From Rickettsiales bacterium (lineage in GTDB: Bacteria > Pseudomonadota > Alphaproteobacteria > Rs-D84), in contig JAITCH010000010.1 of the NCBI GenBank assembly GCA_031283185.1, positions 127,237 to 189,544 on the forward strand: a stretch of DNA of 62,308 nt. Reading direction: 5' to 3'. The translations under genes and the position numbers were made by a program. The notes below the pieces were generated by a model, which saw nothing but the letters and a program-made list of their open reading frames with translations, was not told the DNA's origin and did no database searches. This document shows positions 7,774 through 18,460 of this stretch, piece after piece; within the stretch, counting starts at the first letter, position 1; every line of letters begins with the position of its first letter.

Positions 7774-7835
7774 ACATAGGAAAGTATGCCCGTGGCGGAG
7801 CATATTCATAATCCTATAAAGCAAAGGCTTCCAAA

Positions 7836-8477
7836 ATGAAAAAACTATCCATTTTAACAATCGCCGTTGTGGCATTGATTTCAACCGGCGCATTCGCAAA
7901 ACCATCTTTCATAGATGATGACAATTCGCAATATGTTTCGGGCAAGATTGGGTTGTCTAGGTTTCAAGATCTCCCAGAGAAAACAGATAGTTTTGCATTT
8001 CAGCTTGCTTGGGGCACTTGGGAAGATGTTAGTGAAAGCATAACCCTCCGTGGCGAGTTGGAGTATTCCAATCAAGGTTATGAAGTATCAAACACAAGTG
8101 ACACTTGGGCTCCTTATAATACTTGGACTAAAATTAGAGTCAACCAAAGCGTGAATACATTTCTTGCGAATGGTTATATTGACTTTATGAAAAATTATAA
8201 AGTGCAGCCGTATGTTGGTGCATCAGTTGGATCTGCGATAACCGCCATAATGACACATTCAGATATTAAGGTTCTGGTCAACGGAGGCCCAGATTGGACG
8301 CGCACCAAGGGAACAACTGGTAAAGTAGATATGTATTTGGCATACGGAGTTGGCGGCGGTGTGGCGATAAAAATCACTAAAAGTCTGAAAGCGGATGCTG
8401 GTGTTCGTATGATATTTATTGATGATACGGATTTCAGGTTCCTTAACGCGAGCCTTGGCCTGCGCTATAATTTCTAA
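7836..8477 (+). CDS. Outer-membrane beta-barrel protein (small porin-like)
   Basis: 213 residues: signal peptide (KLSILTIAVVALISTGAFA/K), then alternating hydrophobic strands ending in the C-terminal Phe (LGLRYNF) recognised by the BAM machinery. The size and GVGGGVAIKITKSLKADAGVRM segment fit an 8-stranded OmpA/Opa-like barrel (OMP_b-brl). Its ligand or role is unknown; such barrels are often exposed adhesins or antigens. The leader is about 60 nt from the poly-G promoter, with AAAGG near 7824. Expression may switch by slippage of that tract. Confidence 0.75.
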   Translation: MKKLSILTIAVVALISTGAFAKPSFIDDDNSQYVSGKIGLSRFQDLPEKTDSFAFQLAWGTWEDVSESITLRGELEYSNQGYEVSNTSDTWAPYNTWTKIRVNQSVNTFLANGYIDFMKNYKVQPYVGASVGSAITAIMTHSDIKVLVNGGPDWTRTKGTTGKVDMYLAYGVGGGVAIKITKSLKADAGVRMIFIDDTDFRFLNASLGLRYNF

Positions 8478-8487
8478 ATAAATAAAA

Positions 8488-8539
8488 GTCCCCTTCGCTG
8501 GCGAAGGGGTGGACTGCGAAGCAGGACGGGGTAGTGGTA
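8488..8539 (+). repeat. Family B palindromic repeat
   Basis: Consensus GTCCCCTTCGCTGGCGAAGG at the left, a variable small hairpin, and ACGGGGTAGTGGT at the right. It separates two convergent genes. Other copies: 11743, 22651, 27813, 34550, 49328, 50132, 51983, 59779. Confidence 0.9.
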
Positions 8540-8547
8540 ATTTCACA

Positions 8548-9159
8548 CTACCCCAAAATCTTCTTCACCTTGCTAATCAGCAAACCTTTCTCGGCATCGT
8601 TATCCTCGAAATAACCCTCAACTTTTCCAATCACTTCGCCCTCATTGAAAATCACTAACGCGGGCAGTTCCACTATGCCTAACTCTGCCAACAACTCATC
8701 GCCCGGATTCATCACCTTTATATGCGCGAAGTCGCGCCCGTCAAAAATCTCCCGCATTGGAATGCAGTTAATAAGGCAGCGGATTTTATCATCTGAATTA
8801 ATTTCCATAACGCAAAGTCCCGAAATCGCCCGCGCCGCACTCAACGCATCCGCGCTTGCCGTCAGTTGGGTTAAAACCGCATCACCTGCATATCGGTCAA
8901 CGAACAGGTCTTCCGCCCGGCGCGTATCGTCATCAAATTCTCGCCCGATTTCCGCGGCATCGGCATCCGTTCGCGCGAATCGAATCGCTTGCACGGCGCA
9001 CATTTTGGCGCAAGCCCCGCATCCGATGCACTTATCCTCGTCATATAAAATTGTGGCGGTTGCATCGTCCCAATAAAGCGCGCCAGTTTTGCAGGCTTCA
9101 ATTCCGCCGCACAAAGGCGAATTGTCGCATATTTTTTTATTAATTAGAACTTTTGGCAT
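8548..9159 (-). CDS. Ferredoxin fused to a thioredoxin-like domain
   Basis: 203 residues. The N-terminal ~60 residues form a bacterial ferredoxin domain: CDNSPLCGGIEAC (Cys11, 17, 23) and CIGCGACAKMC (Cys44, 47, 50, 54). The first set has only three cysteines, so one of the two clusters may be 3Fe or need another ligand. The C-terminal ~90 residues look like a thioredoxin fold (FAHIKVMNPGDELLAELGIVELPALVIFNEGE, with the cis-Pro segment) but lack the CxxC redox pair. An electron-transfer or redox-sensing role in anaerobic metabolism is an inference. It overlaps the lgt stop region by 20 nt, downstream in the same transcript. Confidence 0.72.
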   Translation of the reverse strand: MPKVLINKKICDNSPLCGGIEACKTGALYWDDATATILYDEDKCIGCGACAKMCAVQAIRFARTDADAAEIGREFDDDTRRAEDLFVDRYAGDAVLTQLTASADALSAARAISGLCVMEINSDDKIRCLINCIPMREIFDGRDFAHIKVMNPGDELLAELGIVELPALVIFNEGEVIGKVEGYFEDNDAEKGLLISKVKKILG

Positions 9160-9952
9160 TTATGCTTCTCGCAATTACAACTCCGCCGACTGCAATCATA
9201 AACACGCATAATAATTGCCCCATCGTCAGCCCCCACGAAGTCAGGAATCCGATATGTGCATCCGGCTCGCGGAATTGTTCGGCGAATATGCGGAAGACGG
9301 CATAAATCGCGGCGAAACTGCCCGCGATAAATCCCGCGCGCGCGCGGCACCACTTGTTGCGATACATCCAGAGCATTATGCCGAACAGCACTGCGCCCTC
9401 TAAGAATGCTTCGTAAAGCGGCGAAGCGTGTCGGGCGATTTCCTGACCTGTGCCATTGAATATGATTCCAATCCGGCTTTCGGTTAGGCGTCCCATAACT
9501 TCCATATTTATAAAGTTTGCGATGCGCCCCAAGAACAGGCCGATTGGCGCGGCGACTGCGACCAAATCCATCAGCCGTAAAAACGATACTTTGCGAGCCC
9601 GCGCGAAGAGGTATGCGGCAATGACAACCCCGACAAGTCCGCCATGAAATGACATTCCGCCGTGCCATATTGCAAAAATTTCCAACGGGTTATAAAGGAA
9701 ATATCCCGGATTATAAAGGAATACATACCCAAGCCGGCCGCCCAAGATTACACCGATGATCCCCCAGGTCATCGCATCGTCCCAGAATTTTTTATCGGGC
9801 GCGGCTTGCACCAGTTTGTATTTTGCATCTGTGCGCTTTATCAGCCAAAACCCGATCAGGAATGACGCGATATATGCCAGCGCATACCAACGAATATCCA
9901 ACCCGAATATGCTGATCGCAACGGGCGATATAGGATTCATATATATTGCCAT
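9140..9952 (-). CDS. lgt: Prolipoprotein diacylglyceryl transferase
   Basis: 270 residues with about seven membrane segments and the Lgt signatures HGGMSFHGGLVGV and GLFLGRIANFINMEVMGRLTE. It transfers diacylglycerol from phosphatidylglycerol to the lipobox Cys of prolipoproteins in the inner membrane, a step needed for RlpA and the BamE-like lipoprotein in this window. The start is set at 9952 (MAIYMNPISP) because an AAAGGAAAG site sits 6 nt upstream; the frame remains open to 9979 without homology. Followed by the ferredoxin-thioredoxin fusion gene. Confidence 0.93.
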   Translation of the reverse strand: MAIYMNPISPVAISIFGLDIRWYALAYIASFLIGFWLIKRTDAKYKLVQAAPDKKFWDDAMTWGIIGVILGGRLGYVFLYNPGYFLYNPLEIFAIWHGGMSFHGGLVGVVIAAYLFARARKVSFLRLMDLVAVAAPIGLFLGRIANFINMEVMGRLTESRIGIIFNGTGQEIARHASPLYEAFLEGAVLFGIMLWMYRNKWCRARAGFIAGSFAAIYAVFRIFAEQFREPDAHIGFLTSWGLTMGQLLCVFMIAVGGVVIARSINAKSSN

Positions 9953-9967
9953 TTTTCTTTCCTTTAA

Positions 9968-10096
9968 GTTCTCCTCCATTGGAGGAGTCCCGGCGTAGCC
10001 GGGGAGGTGGTTTAGCCACCTTAAAGTTTGCAGTGTGGTTATATGTGGTTAAACCACCCCGTCTGCTTAGCAGCCACCCCTCCAACGGAGGGGAAC
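9968..10096. repeat. Long bipartite palindromic element (family D, head-to-head)
   Basis: Two ~50-bp family D units face each other: CTCCTCCATTGGAGGAG and GGAGGTGGTTTAGCCACC on the left, GGTTAAACCACCCCG and CCACCCCTCCAACGGAGGGG on the right, separated by ~25 bp containing GTTATATGTGG. The whole can fold into a cruciform. A second full copy is at 33824-33953. Confidence 0.85.
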
Positions 10097-10164
10097 TTTT
10101 TATTTCTTGATTTTCCGCTGTGATTATATAAGAATGAGCCGAACGAAATCAAAGGAAAAATACT

Positions 10165-10893
10165 ATGGCTACAAAAAAGAAATCTGTCAAATCAGCAACG
10201 GCGCAGTCGCCGATGTCGTCTTATTTTAAGAAAGTGTTTTTAACTATGGCGGCGGCGGTTGGCATTACCGCGCTTACTTGCTTTGTTTCTATATTTACGC
10301 CATTGCGCGATGTTATATGGCCTGCGCTGATTGGCGCGAATGGTATGTCCGGGCTGTATTATATATTGGTGTTTGGCGGTTTGGGGCTGATTATATATGC
10401 TCAGGTGCGGATGTTCAGTATGTCGCGTTCGGCGGTGCTTGGGTGCCTGTTTGCGTATTCGGTGTTAATGGGTATTGTTATGATGCCGATGATATTGGTC
10501 GCGCTCAGCATTCATCCGGTTTTGATAATGAAGGCCTTTATAATTGCGGCGGCGATGTTGGCCTGTATGGCGTTGTTCGGATATAAGACAGAACAGGACT
10601 TGTCGTTTCTGCGCGTGTTTTTGCTGGCTGGAATGATTGGATTGATACTTGTTGGAATTGCCAGCATTATATGGCCGTTCGGCGGAACATTTGCGATGGT
10701 GGTCAGCGCGATTGGCGTGTTGGTGTTTGCATTGTTCACGGCGTATGATATGCAGTTCTTGAAGAGGGCGTTTCAGAGCGTTCCTGCGGAAGTCGCTGAC
10801 AGATTGGTGTTGGCGGGCGCATTGCATATGTATATTAGTTTCATTGCGATGTTCCAGTATCTGTTGAATTTGATGGCCTTGTCCAGAAATTAA
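10165..10893 (+). CDS. Bax inhibitor-1/YccA-family membrane protein
   Basis: 242 residues with seven hydrophobic helices beginning near residue 25 and the family's late segment (FTAYDMQFLKRAF, where the Asp is conserved, then YISFIAMFQYLLNL). Members are inner-membrane proteins; in E. coli YccA modulates FtsH and others act as proton-sensitive Ca2+ channels. The exact role here is not known. The N-terminus is Lys/Ser-rich and cytoplasmic. An AAAGGAAAAA site precedes the ATG. A ferredoxin gene follows 20 nt downstream, probably in the same transcript. Confidence 0.85.
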   Translation: MATKKKSVKSATAQSPMSSYFKKVFLTMAAAVGITALTCFVSIFTPLRDVIWPALIGANGMSGLYYILVFGGLGLIIYAQVRMFSMSRSAVLGCLFAYSVLMGIVMMPMILVALSIHPVLIMKAFIIAAAMLACMALFGYKTEQDLSFLRVFLLAGMIGLILVGIASIIWPFGGTFAMVVSAIGVLVFALFTAYDMQFLKRAFQSVPAEVADRLVLAGALHMYISFIAMFQYLLNLMALSRN

Positions 10894-10913
10894 TAAATAA
10901 AAAGGAAAACAAA

Positions 10914-11093
10914 ATGAACTATGAAATAAACAAAGAAAAGTGTGTTGGATGCGGAACTTGTGCAAGCGTATGCCCAGTTGGCGCGATAAAGCAGGAAGAA
11001 GACGGCAAATATAAAATTGACGCGGATAAGTGCGTGGGTTGTGGCGGATGTGCCGCGATATGCCCAGTTTCCGCAGTTGCAGAGGCACAATAA
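10914..11093 (+). CDS. 2[4Fe-4S] ferredoxin
   Basis: A 59-residue clostridial-type ferredoxin with two perfect CxxCxxCxxxCP motifs (CVGCGTCASVCP from Cys10, CVGCGGCAAICP from Cys40) related by internal duplication. It would carry electrons in the cytoplasm, the obvious partner being the pyruvate:ferredoxin oxidoreductase at 18538. AAAAGGAAAAC lies just before the ATG. It follows the BI-1 gene closely and is followed by a family A repeat. Confidence 0.93.
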   Translation: MNYEINKEKCVGCGTCASVCPVGAIKQEEDGKYKIDADKCVGCGGCAAICPVSAVAEAQ

Positions 11094-11097
11094 ATAA

Positions 11098-11150
11098 AAT
11101 TCCCCGCCAAGGGTGGCGGGGTGGCTGCGAAGCAGCCGGGGTGGTTCGAA
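11098..11150 (+). repeat. Family A palindromic repeat
   Basis: AATTCCCCGCCAAGGGTGGC at the left, a GGCTGCGAAGCAGCC hairpin, and CGGGGTGGTTCGAA at the right. Five nt after the ferredoxin stop. Confidence 0.88.
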
Positions 11151-11225
11151 ATAAAAATCGCTTGCATTGCAGGTTTTTATTCTATACTATTGCTTCTGAC
11201 CAAAGACCAAAAAAGGAGAAATCTT

Positions 11226-11678
11226 ATGGCAAAAAAAGCTGTTAAAAAACCCGCCGCGAAATCGGCGAAAGCGTTGAAGTCCGCTCCCGTCGCCGCACCG
11301 GTGGCAAAGACAGCGGCGGTGTCCCGTCCTACTTGCAATTGCAAAGGCGGCTGTGCAAAGAAAGTCTTGTTGTTCGTAATCGCATTTGCGTTGGGCTTCG
11401 GGGTTTGCTGCGCGTATAAAGGCTGCTGCAAAAAGAAATTCGGTGGCGTTAAGGGTGCTGAAATCGGCCGCGTCGCTATGTTTGACGAGAAAGGTTGCTT
11501 GAAAGATACAAGCAAACTGACTGCTGAACAGGTAGAAACCGCGAAAGACGAAAATGGCTGCATTAGCCGCGAGTCATTCAGGAACTTGTTCCCGAAACCG
11601 ACTGCTGAGAATGCTGCTGCTGGAACGGATCGTCCGAAACCGCGTCGTCGCGTTCGCGCTGCTGCCCAGGCTCAGTAA
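11226..11678 (+). CDS. Unknown Lys/Ala-rich single-pass membrane protein with Cys clusters
   Basis: 150 residues. The first 35 are histone-H1-like (KKAVKKPAAKSAKALK). A cysteine cluster follows (CNCKGGC), then one hydrophobic helix (VLLFVIAFALGFGVCCAY), a second cluster (CCAYKGCCKKK), a small domain with DEKGCLKDTSKLTAEQVETA, and an Arg-rich tail. The Cys groups on both sides of the helix suggest metal binding or lipidation, but I know no family. AAGGAG at 11213 and the ATG at 11226 define the start; the frame is open further upstream through a repeat. A strong terminator follows. Confidence 0.7.
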   Translation: MAKKAVKKPAAKSAKALKSAPVAAPVAKTAAVSRPTCNCKGGCAKKVLLFVIAFALGFGVCCAYKGCCKKKFGGVKGAEIGRVAMFDEKGCLKDTSKLTAEQVETAKDENGCISRESFRNLFPKPTAENAAAGTDRPKPRRRVRAAAQAQ

Positions 11679-11707
11679 TCTGATTGTCATACCAATAGTA
11701 TGTAATC

Positions 11708-11727
11708 ACCCCGGCGCAAGCCGGGGT
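11708..11727 (+). terminator. Hairpin terminator
   Basis: ACCCCGGC (11708-11715), GCAA tetraloop, GCCGGGGT (11720-11727), then ATTTGTATT. Confidence 0.7.
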
Positions 11728-11742
11728 ATTTGTATTAAAAAA

Positions 11743-11803
11743 GTCCCCTTCCGGGCGTTGGGGTGTCGCGCCGTAGCGAAGCGTAGGCGGACGGGGTAGT
11801 GGT
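11743..11803 (+). repeat. Family B repeat with family A-type central hairpin
   Basis: Left end AGTCCCCTT and right end ACGGGGTAGTGGT belong to family B, but the middle is the GTCGCGCCGTAGCGAAGCG block found in family A copies at 22430, 44565, 47019 and 50224. This modularity suggests the central hairpin is exchanged between families. Confidence 0.8.
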
Positions 11804-11814
11804 CAATTAATTCA

Positions 11815-11842
11815 TTGCAAACCTTAAATTTTGCGCCATAAT
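11815..11842 (+). promoter_or_regulatory. Promoter giving a leaderless era mRNA
   Basis: TTGCAA (11815-11820), 16-nt spacer, CATAAT (11837-11842), then 6 nt to the ATG at 11849. No ribosome-binding site is present. Confidence 0.55.
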
Positions 11843-11848
11843 CCATTT

Positions 11849-12736
11849 ATGATGAAATTCGGCTTTATCGCTATTATTGGCCCGACTAATGCGGGCAAAT
11901 CCACATTCTTGAACTCCATAATCGGGCGCAAGGTGTCGATTGTGTCGCATAAAGTCCAAACGACCCGCACGCGGATTCGCGCAGTGAAAATGGTGGATGA
12001 CGCGCAGTTGGTGTTCGTTGATACGCCGGGGATTTTCCGTCCAGCGCGCCGCCTGGACAGGGCGATGGTGTCGGCGGCATATAGTGCATTTGGCGAGGCG
12101 GACGCGACCCTGTTGATGATTGACGCGACCCACGGCATTACGAAAAATGTGCGCGAGATAATAGAGCGGATAAAGACGCTTCCGAATATATTTGTGGCAT
12201 TGAATAAGGTGGATTTGGTGGCAAAGGAAAAATTGTTGCCCATCGCCGCGGAACTGAACGAACTTGCCCCATTTTCAGAGATTTTTATGATCTCGGCATT
12301 AAAGGACAAGGGCGCGGAAAAAATGTTAAAATCCCTTGCCTCGGTTCTGCCGGATGGTCAGCATATGTTTCCCGAGGTTGATGCGGGCGATGTGCCGGAC
12401 GCATTGTTTTTGTCGGAATTGACGCGGGAAAAAGTGTATAAATATCTGCACCAGGAATTGCCTTATCAGATCCATGTGAAAACGGAAAAGGCGGAATATG
12501 ACCCCGAGGGTGTGTTGGAAATTTTCCAAACAATTTTGGTTGCCAAAGATTCGCAGAAAAGAATAGTGGTGGGGTCAGGCGGGTCAAAGTTGCAGCAGAT
12601 TGGGACGGCGGCGCGGCGGGATATGCAGGAACAATGGGGTGTGAATGCACGCCTAAATCTATTCGTCAAAGTAGACGAGAATTGGCAATCTGATCCTGAA
12701 ACTTATGAATCCCAGGGCTTGGAATTCAAGAAATAA
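11849..12736 (+). CDS. era: GTPase Era
   Basis: 295 residues. G1 is GPTNAGKS (11-18), followed by the switch region TTRTRI, G3 DTPGI, G4 NKVD and G5 SAL; the C-terminal KH domain carries IVVGSGGSKLQQIGTAARRDM. Era binds the 3' end of 16S rRNA and assists small-subunit assembly. The start at 11849 lies at the predicted transcription start, so the message is probably leaderless; an upstream TTG is in frame but precedes the -10 box. queA follows after 3 nt and then tgt: era-queA-tgt form one unit. Confidence 0.93.
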   Translation: MMKFGFIAIIGPTNAGKSTFLNSIIGRKVSIVSHKVQTTRTRIRAVKMVDDAQLVFVDTPGIFRPARRLDRAMVSAAYSAFGEADATLLMIDATHGITKNVREIIERIKTLPNIFVALNKVDLVAKEKLLPIAAELNELAPFSEIFMISALKDKGAEKMLKSLASVLPDGQHMFPEVDAGDVPDALFLSELTREKVYKYLHQELPYQIHVKTEKAEYDPEGVLEIFQTILVAKDSQKRIVVGSGGSKLQQIGTAARRDMQEQWGVNARLNLFVKVDENWQSDPETYESQGLEFKK

Positions 12737-12739
12737 AAA

Positions 12740-14915
<2,176 letters not shown>

Positions 14916-14944
14916 AATTTCACAACCAATAAAAGGAGGCCATA

Positions 14945-15853
14945 ATGGCGAAAAAAGAAATAGAAGTTATTGATATGGGCGGCGCGAAAACCGTTGCGAA
15001 AAAAGCGTCTTTTGTAAAAAAGATTCAGATTGCATTCGGCGGATTTGCGATTCTGTGGATTCTGTTGTTTGCGATTACACCGCTTTATGTAAAGAATCAT
15101 TATTCCACGCAGATTAAGAAATCGATTGTTGTCGGAATGTTTTATGATATGCAGCGTCAGATTGCAAAGCAGTATGAAAATATGCTTGCGATGATAAAGA
15201 AGAATGTGAATTTAGAAAAACCGATCAATGTTGCGATTGATAAATTGAAGGTTGCGGACAAGGGAACGGCGGCTGTTCAGCAGCAGACGGCCAAGGCGGA
15301 CAAGGCGGTAAATAAATTGTCCAAATTCGGCATCAAGGCACCTGCATTGGATGCGGCGCAAAATGCTGTGGCCAAGGTTGATAACACGACTAATGTTGTG
15401 AATGCTCAACTTGATAAAATCCGTAATGAATTGACCAAAACGGCGCAGGCCGAGGTTGATAAAATGATTGATGAAGAGATTAGAAAGGTCGCAAACAAGG
15501 GTCTTGGTGGCCTGGGCGATACACTTTTGACCAATCACGGCATAAAGCATGTATATCCGTGGAACCCAGCCAGTTGGCCGGTTGCAGCGAAAATCTATGC
15601 GGACTTGGAACGCTCTTCAAGCGGCACTATAACGACATTGATGGGCACGGTTAATTCGTATTTCGGATATGTTGCGTGGGGCTTGGTATTTTTTGCGTGG
15701 TTGATTGGATTGATTGGGCTTATATATATAAAGACCAAGGTTTCGATGATCACAAAACCCTTCATCGTTTGCCCGAGATGCGGTAATACATTCTCGGACA
15801 GACGGACTGCTTTGGGTATCTTGAAAGTCTTCAAACCCTGGCAGTGGATCTAA
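14945..15853 (+). CDS. Unknown two-helix membrane protein with C-terminal zinc ribbon
   Basis: 302 residues. A short basic N-terminus leads to a transmembrane helix at about 28-48 (IAFGGFAILWILLFAITPLY), then ~180 residues of Lys/Ala-rich coiled-coil, probably periplasmic, a second helix at about 240-262 (AWGLVFFAWLIGLIGLIYI) and a cytoplasmic tail with a half zinc ribbon (CPRCGNTFSDRR). I do not recognise the family. A near-perfect AAAGGAGG site 5 nt before the ATG suggests strong translation. It sits between tgt and a terminator. Confidence 0.7.
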   Translation: MAKKEIEVIDMGGAKTVAKKASFVKKIQIAFGGFAILWILLFAITPLYVKNHYSTQIKKSIVVGMFYDMQRQIAKQYENMLAMIKKNVNLEKPINVAIDKLKVADKGTAAVQQQTAKADKAVNKLSKFGIKAPALDAAQNAVAKVDNTTNVVNAQLDKIRNELTKTAQAEVDKMIDEEIRKVANKGLGGLGDTLLTNHGIKHVYPWNPASWPVAAKIYADLERSSSGTITTLMGTVNSYFGYVAWGLVFFAWLIGLIGLIYIKTKVSMITKPFIVCPRCGNTFSDRRTALGILKVFKPWQWI

Positions 15854-15857
15854 CCCC

Positions 15858-15906
15858 CAATTCCCCTCCAAGGGTGGAGGGGTGCCCGCAGGGCGGGGTG
15901 GTTCGA
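15858..15906 (+). repeat. Family D-type single unit
   Basis: AATTCCCCTCCAAGGGTGGAG, a GCCCGCAGGGC hairpin, and CGGGGTGGTTCGA. Confidence 0.8.
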
Positions 15907-15916
15907 TAAAATAAAA

Positions 15917-15944
15917 CGGGAAGGGGTCTCCGAACCCCTTCCCG
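15917..15944 (+). terminator. Strong hairpin terminator
   Basis: CGGGAAGGGG (15917-15926), loop TCTCCGAA, CCCCTTCCCG (15935-15944), then AAAAATTT. The loop is identical to the terminator at 3604 while the stem differs. Confidence 0.75.
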
Positions 15945-15960
15945 AAAAATTTAATAATAG

Positions 15961-17052
15961 ATGCCGATGAAAAAATTATTTATATTTTTCATATTTCTAA
16001 CTTTTAATGTTCACGCGGCGAATGACGCGGCGAAGATTCGTGCGGAACTTGCATCGGAACAGGCAAAGAGTAAAAAGTTAGACGCGCAAATTCGCGCATC
16101 GGATCGTGATATTGCGAATACTCAAAAAGAGTTGGTTCGCGTTGCGGATAAATTATCTTCATTGGAATCGGATCGGAACTCGTTAAAGCGCGATATGTCC
16201 GCGCTTGTGATAAAGGACGAGCGTTTGCAAAAAACGATTAGCGAGGGTCGTGCGCGTCTGACGGAATTAACGGCTGGGCTGTTGGAAATTGCGGCGGCTC
16301 CGGCGGACAGCGGGGACGGGGCGGAAGAATCGTTGGCTTCGGCGATATTATTGTCCGGCATTGCGGATTCGTTCGAGGCGGAATTGGCGGATAGTGCGCG
16401 TGCGGCGGCGGAATTGGCGGCGAATCGGCGCGAGATGGCGGCCAAGCAGCGGTCGTTGGAATTCGCGGCGGACAAAGCGGCGATGGAAAAGATGCGCCTT
16501 GATAAGTTGCTTGCATCGCGTGCGGCGCAGGGCGACCTGCTGGGGCGGAACAAGGCGGAGACGGACGCGCGCCTTAGGGCTTTGGCGGAAAGGGCAAAGA
16601 ACATAGCGGACTTGTCCGATCAGATTCAGGAAGGCGAACGGCCGGAATTGACGGCGAAATCGAATCGGATGAGGTTGCCTGTGCGCGGGCAGTTGGTGCG
16701 GGTTTTCGGCGAAAAATCGCCGCTGGGGATAGTTTCGGACGGCTGGCATTTTACGACTTGGGGCGGCGAGACGATTGTTGCGCCGGACGATGCGCGTGTA
16801 GAATTTGCGGATAATTTTCGTGGCCGCAACAAGGTCTTGATTTTGAGTCATAAAAACGGGTATTATACGGTTCTGGCGCAACTGGACACATTGTTGGTCG
16901 CGCCGGGTCAGAATGTCTTGGCGGGCGAACCTGTGGGTCGTATGCCTTCTGGGCAGTCGGAGTTGTATTTAGAATTAAGGCGGGCGAAGTCTGCGGTTGA
17001 CCCGTCCCGGTTATTTGATAAACCCAAAGGAAAAGGCTGGTCGATATGGTAA
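15961..17052 (+). CDS. envC: EnvC-like murein hydrolase activator (degenerate M23 domain)
   Basis: 363 residues: signal peptide (LFIFFIFLTFNVHAA), ~220 residues of coiled-coil, and a C-terminal LytM/M23 fold (about 225-360). The zinc ligands are lost: the HxxxD position reads GWHFTTWGG and HxH is replaced in ELYLELRRA. That is the expected pattern for EnvC/NlpD-type activators, which stimulate periplasmic amidases at the septum instead of cutting glycan. A second in-frame ATG six bases later (15967) is equally possible as start; neither has a clear ribosome-binding site. It overlaps ctpA by 7 nt, a pairing usual in alphaproteobacteria. Confidence 0.85.
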   Translation: MPMKKLFIFFIFLTFNVHAANDAAKIRAELASEQAKSKKLDAQIRASDRDIANTQKELVRVADKLSSLESDRNSLKRDMSALVIKDERLQKTISEGRARLTELTAGLLEIAAAPADSGDGAEESLASAILLSGIADSFEAELADSARAAAELAANRREMAAKQRSLEFAADKAAMEKMRLDKLLASRAAQGDLLGRNKAETDARLRALAERAKNIADLSDQIQEGERPELTAKSNRMRLPVRGQLVRVFGEKSPLGIVSDGWHFTTWGGETIVAPDDARVEFADNFRGRNKVLILSHKNGYYTVLAQLDTLLVAPGQNVLAGEPVGRMPSGQSELYLELRRAKSAVDPSRLFDKPKGKGWSIW

Positions 17053-18365
17053 AAAATTTTTTAATAGCATTTATTGTTTTAACTTTAATATTTCCAGTGC
17101 TTGCGGCGGATAAAAAAGAAAAGGTAGAGCACCTTAATGAAGCGCAAATTTATGAATTGATGAAAAAGTTTTCGGATGTGTTCGAGATTATCCGCGAAGG
17201 ATATGTTGAAGAGATAGATGAAAAGAAAGCATTGGAAGCGGCGATTAATGGGATGCTTACATCGCTTGATCCGCATTCTTCGTATTTGCCTGCGGAAGAA
17301 TTAAAAAGTTTTTCGGACAAGGCCAAGGGTGAATTTGGCGGGCTTGGGATTCAGATAAATTCGGACAAGGGGGCGATTCGGGTTATTTCGCCGATGGACG
17401 GCACCCCGGCTGATCGGGCGGGCATAAAGGCGGGCGATTATATTACGCATATTAATGGCGAACAGGTCGGCGGGATTACGCTGAACGAAGCGGTGCGCCG
17501 TATGAAGGGCAAGCCCGGGACGAAGGTAAAATTAACGATTATGAAGGCATCTGGTGGTAAGCCGACTACGATTGAATTAAAACGCGCGATGATAAATGTC
17601 GAATCGATAAAGTCTGAAATGCGGGATGGCGTTGCGTATATTCGGATTTCGGATTTTGGCGCGAAAACGACCAAGGAATTGGACAGCACATTTGATAAAT
17701 TGGAAAAGACAAAAGGCGGCGCGCCGTTCGGATATGTGTTGGACTTGCGGAATAATCCGGGCGGATATTTGACTGCGGCGATTAATGTATCGGATATGTT
17801 CTTGAATGAAGGGGATATAGTTTCGACCCGCGGCCGGGACAAGGATGACATAGATATAACGCGGGCTAAATCGGGGGACAAGGCCAAGGGGCGACCTGTT
17901 GTGGTGCTGATAAATTCGGGCTCGGCTTCGGCGGCAGAGATTGTGGCGGGTGCGTTGCAGGACAATCGCCGTGCGGTTGTTATGGGGACGAAGTCGTTTG
18001 GCAAGGGCAGCGTGCAGCAGCAGATGCCGCTTGGGGACGGGACGGCGATACATATAACGATTGCGCGGTATTATACGCCGTCTGGACGATCAATTCAGGC
18101 CGAGGGCATAGAGCCGGATGTAGAGGTTTTGCAGTCCAAGGTAGAGGTGTTAGAGTCCAAGAAAGATATATTTTCCGAGGCGACTTTGGCTGGCGCATTG
18201 GACAAGCCGGATAATTCCAAGGACGATGATGAAGACGGGCGGATTCGGCCAGGGGAAAAGAATGATTATCAGTTGACGCGTGCGATTGATATGGTTCGGG
18301 CTTTGGCGAAGTTAGACGGCCATATGCCTGATCTAAAAAAAGACGATAAAAAGAAGAAGAAATAA
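17046..18365 (+). CDS. ctpA: C-terminal processing peptidase (S41 family)
   Basis: 439 residues: signal peptide (FLIAFIVLTLIFPVLAA), an N-terminal helical cap, a PDZ domain (about 90-175, with GGLGIQI) and the S41 core with Ser in SGSASAAEIVAGAL and Lys in KSFGKGSVQ. CtpA proteases act in the periplasm, often degrading cell-wall hydrolases or their activators, which makes the overlapping EnvC gene a meaningful neighbour. The C-terminal ~50 residues are Asp/Lys-rich and end in a poly-Lys run. Confidence 0.92.
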   Translation: MVKNFLIAFIVLTLIFPVLAADKKEKVEHLNEAQIYELMKKFSDVFEIIREGYVEEIDEKKALEAAINGMLTSLDPHSSYLPAEELKSFSDKAKGEFGGLGIQINSDKGAIRVISPMDGTPADRAGIKAGDYITHINGEQVGGITLNEAVRRMKGKPGTKVKLTIMKASGGKPTTIELKRAMINVESIKSEMRDGVAYIRISDFGAKTTKELDSTFDKLEKTKGGAPFGYVLDLRNNPGGYLTAAINVSDMFLNEGDIVSTRGRDKDDIDITRAKSGDKAKGRPVVVLINSGSASAAEIVAGALQDNRRAVVMGTKSFGKGSVQQQMPLGDGTAIHITIARYYTPSGRSIQAEGIEPDVEVLQSKVEVLESKKDIFSEATLAGALDKPDNSKDDDEDGRIRPGEKNDYQLTRAIDMVRALAKLDGHMPDLKKDDKKKKK

Positions 18366-18368
18366 AAA

Positions 18369-18422
18369 ATTCCCCTCCATTGGAGGGGTGCGCCCAAAGG
18401 GCGCGGGGTGGTTTAGCCACAT
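18369..18422 (+). repeat. Family D-type single unit after ctpA
   Basis: TTCCCCTCCATTGGAGGGG, a GCGCCCAAAGGGCGC hairpin, then GGGGTGGTTTAGCCAC. Confidence 0.82.
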
Positions 18423-18460
18423 TTCCAAATAAGCCCCCCCTTTTTTTATTGTCATTGCAA

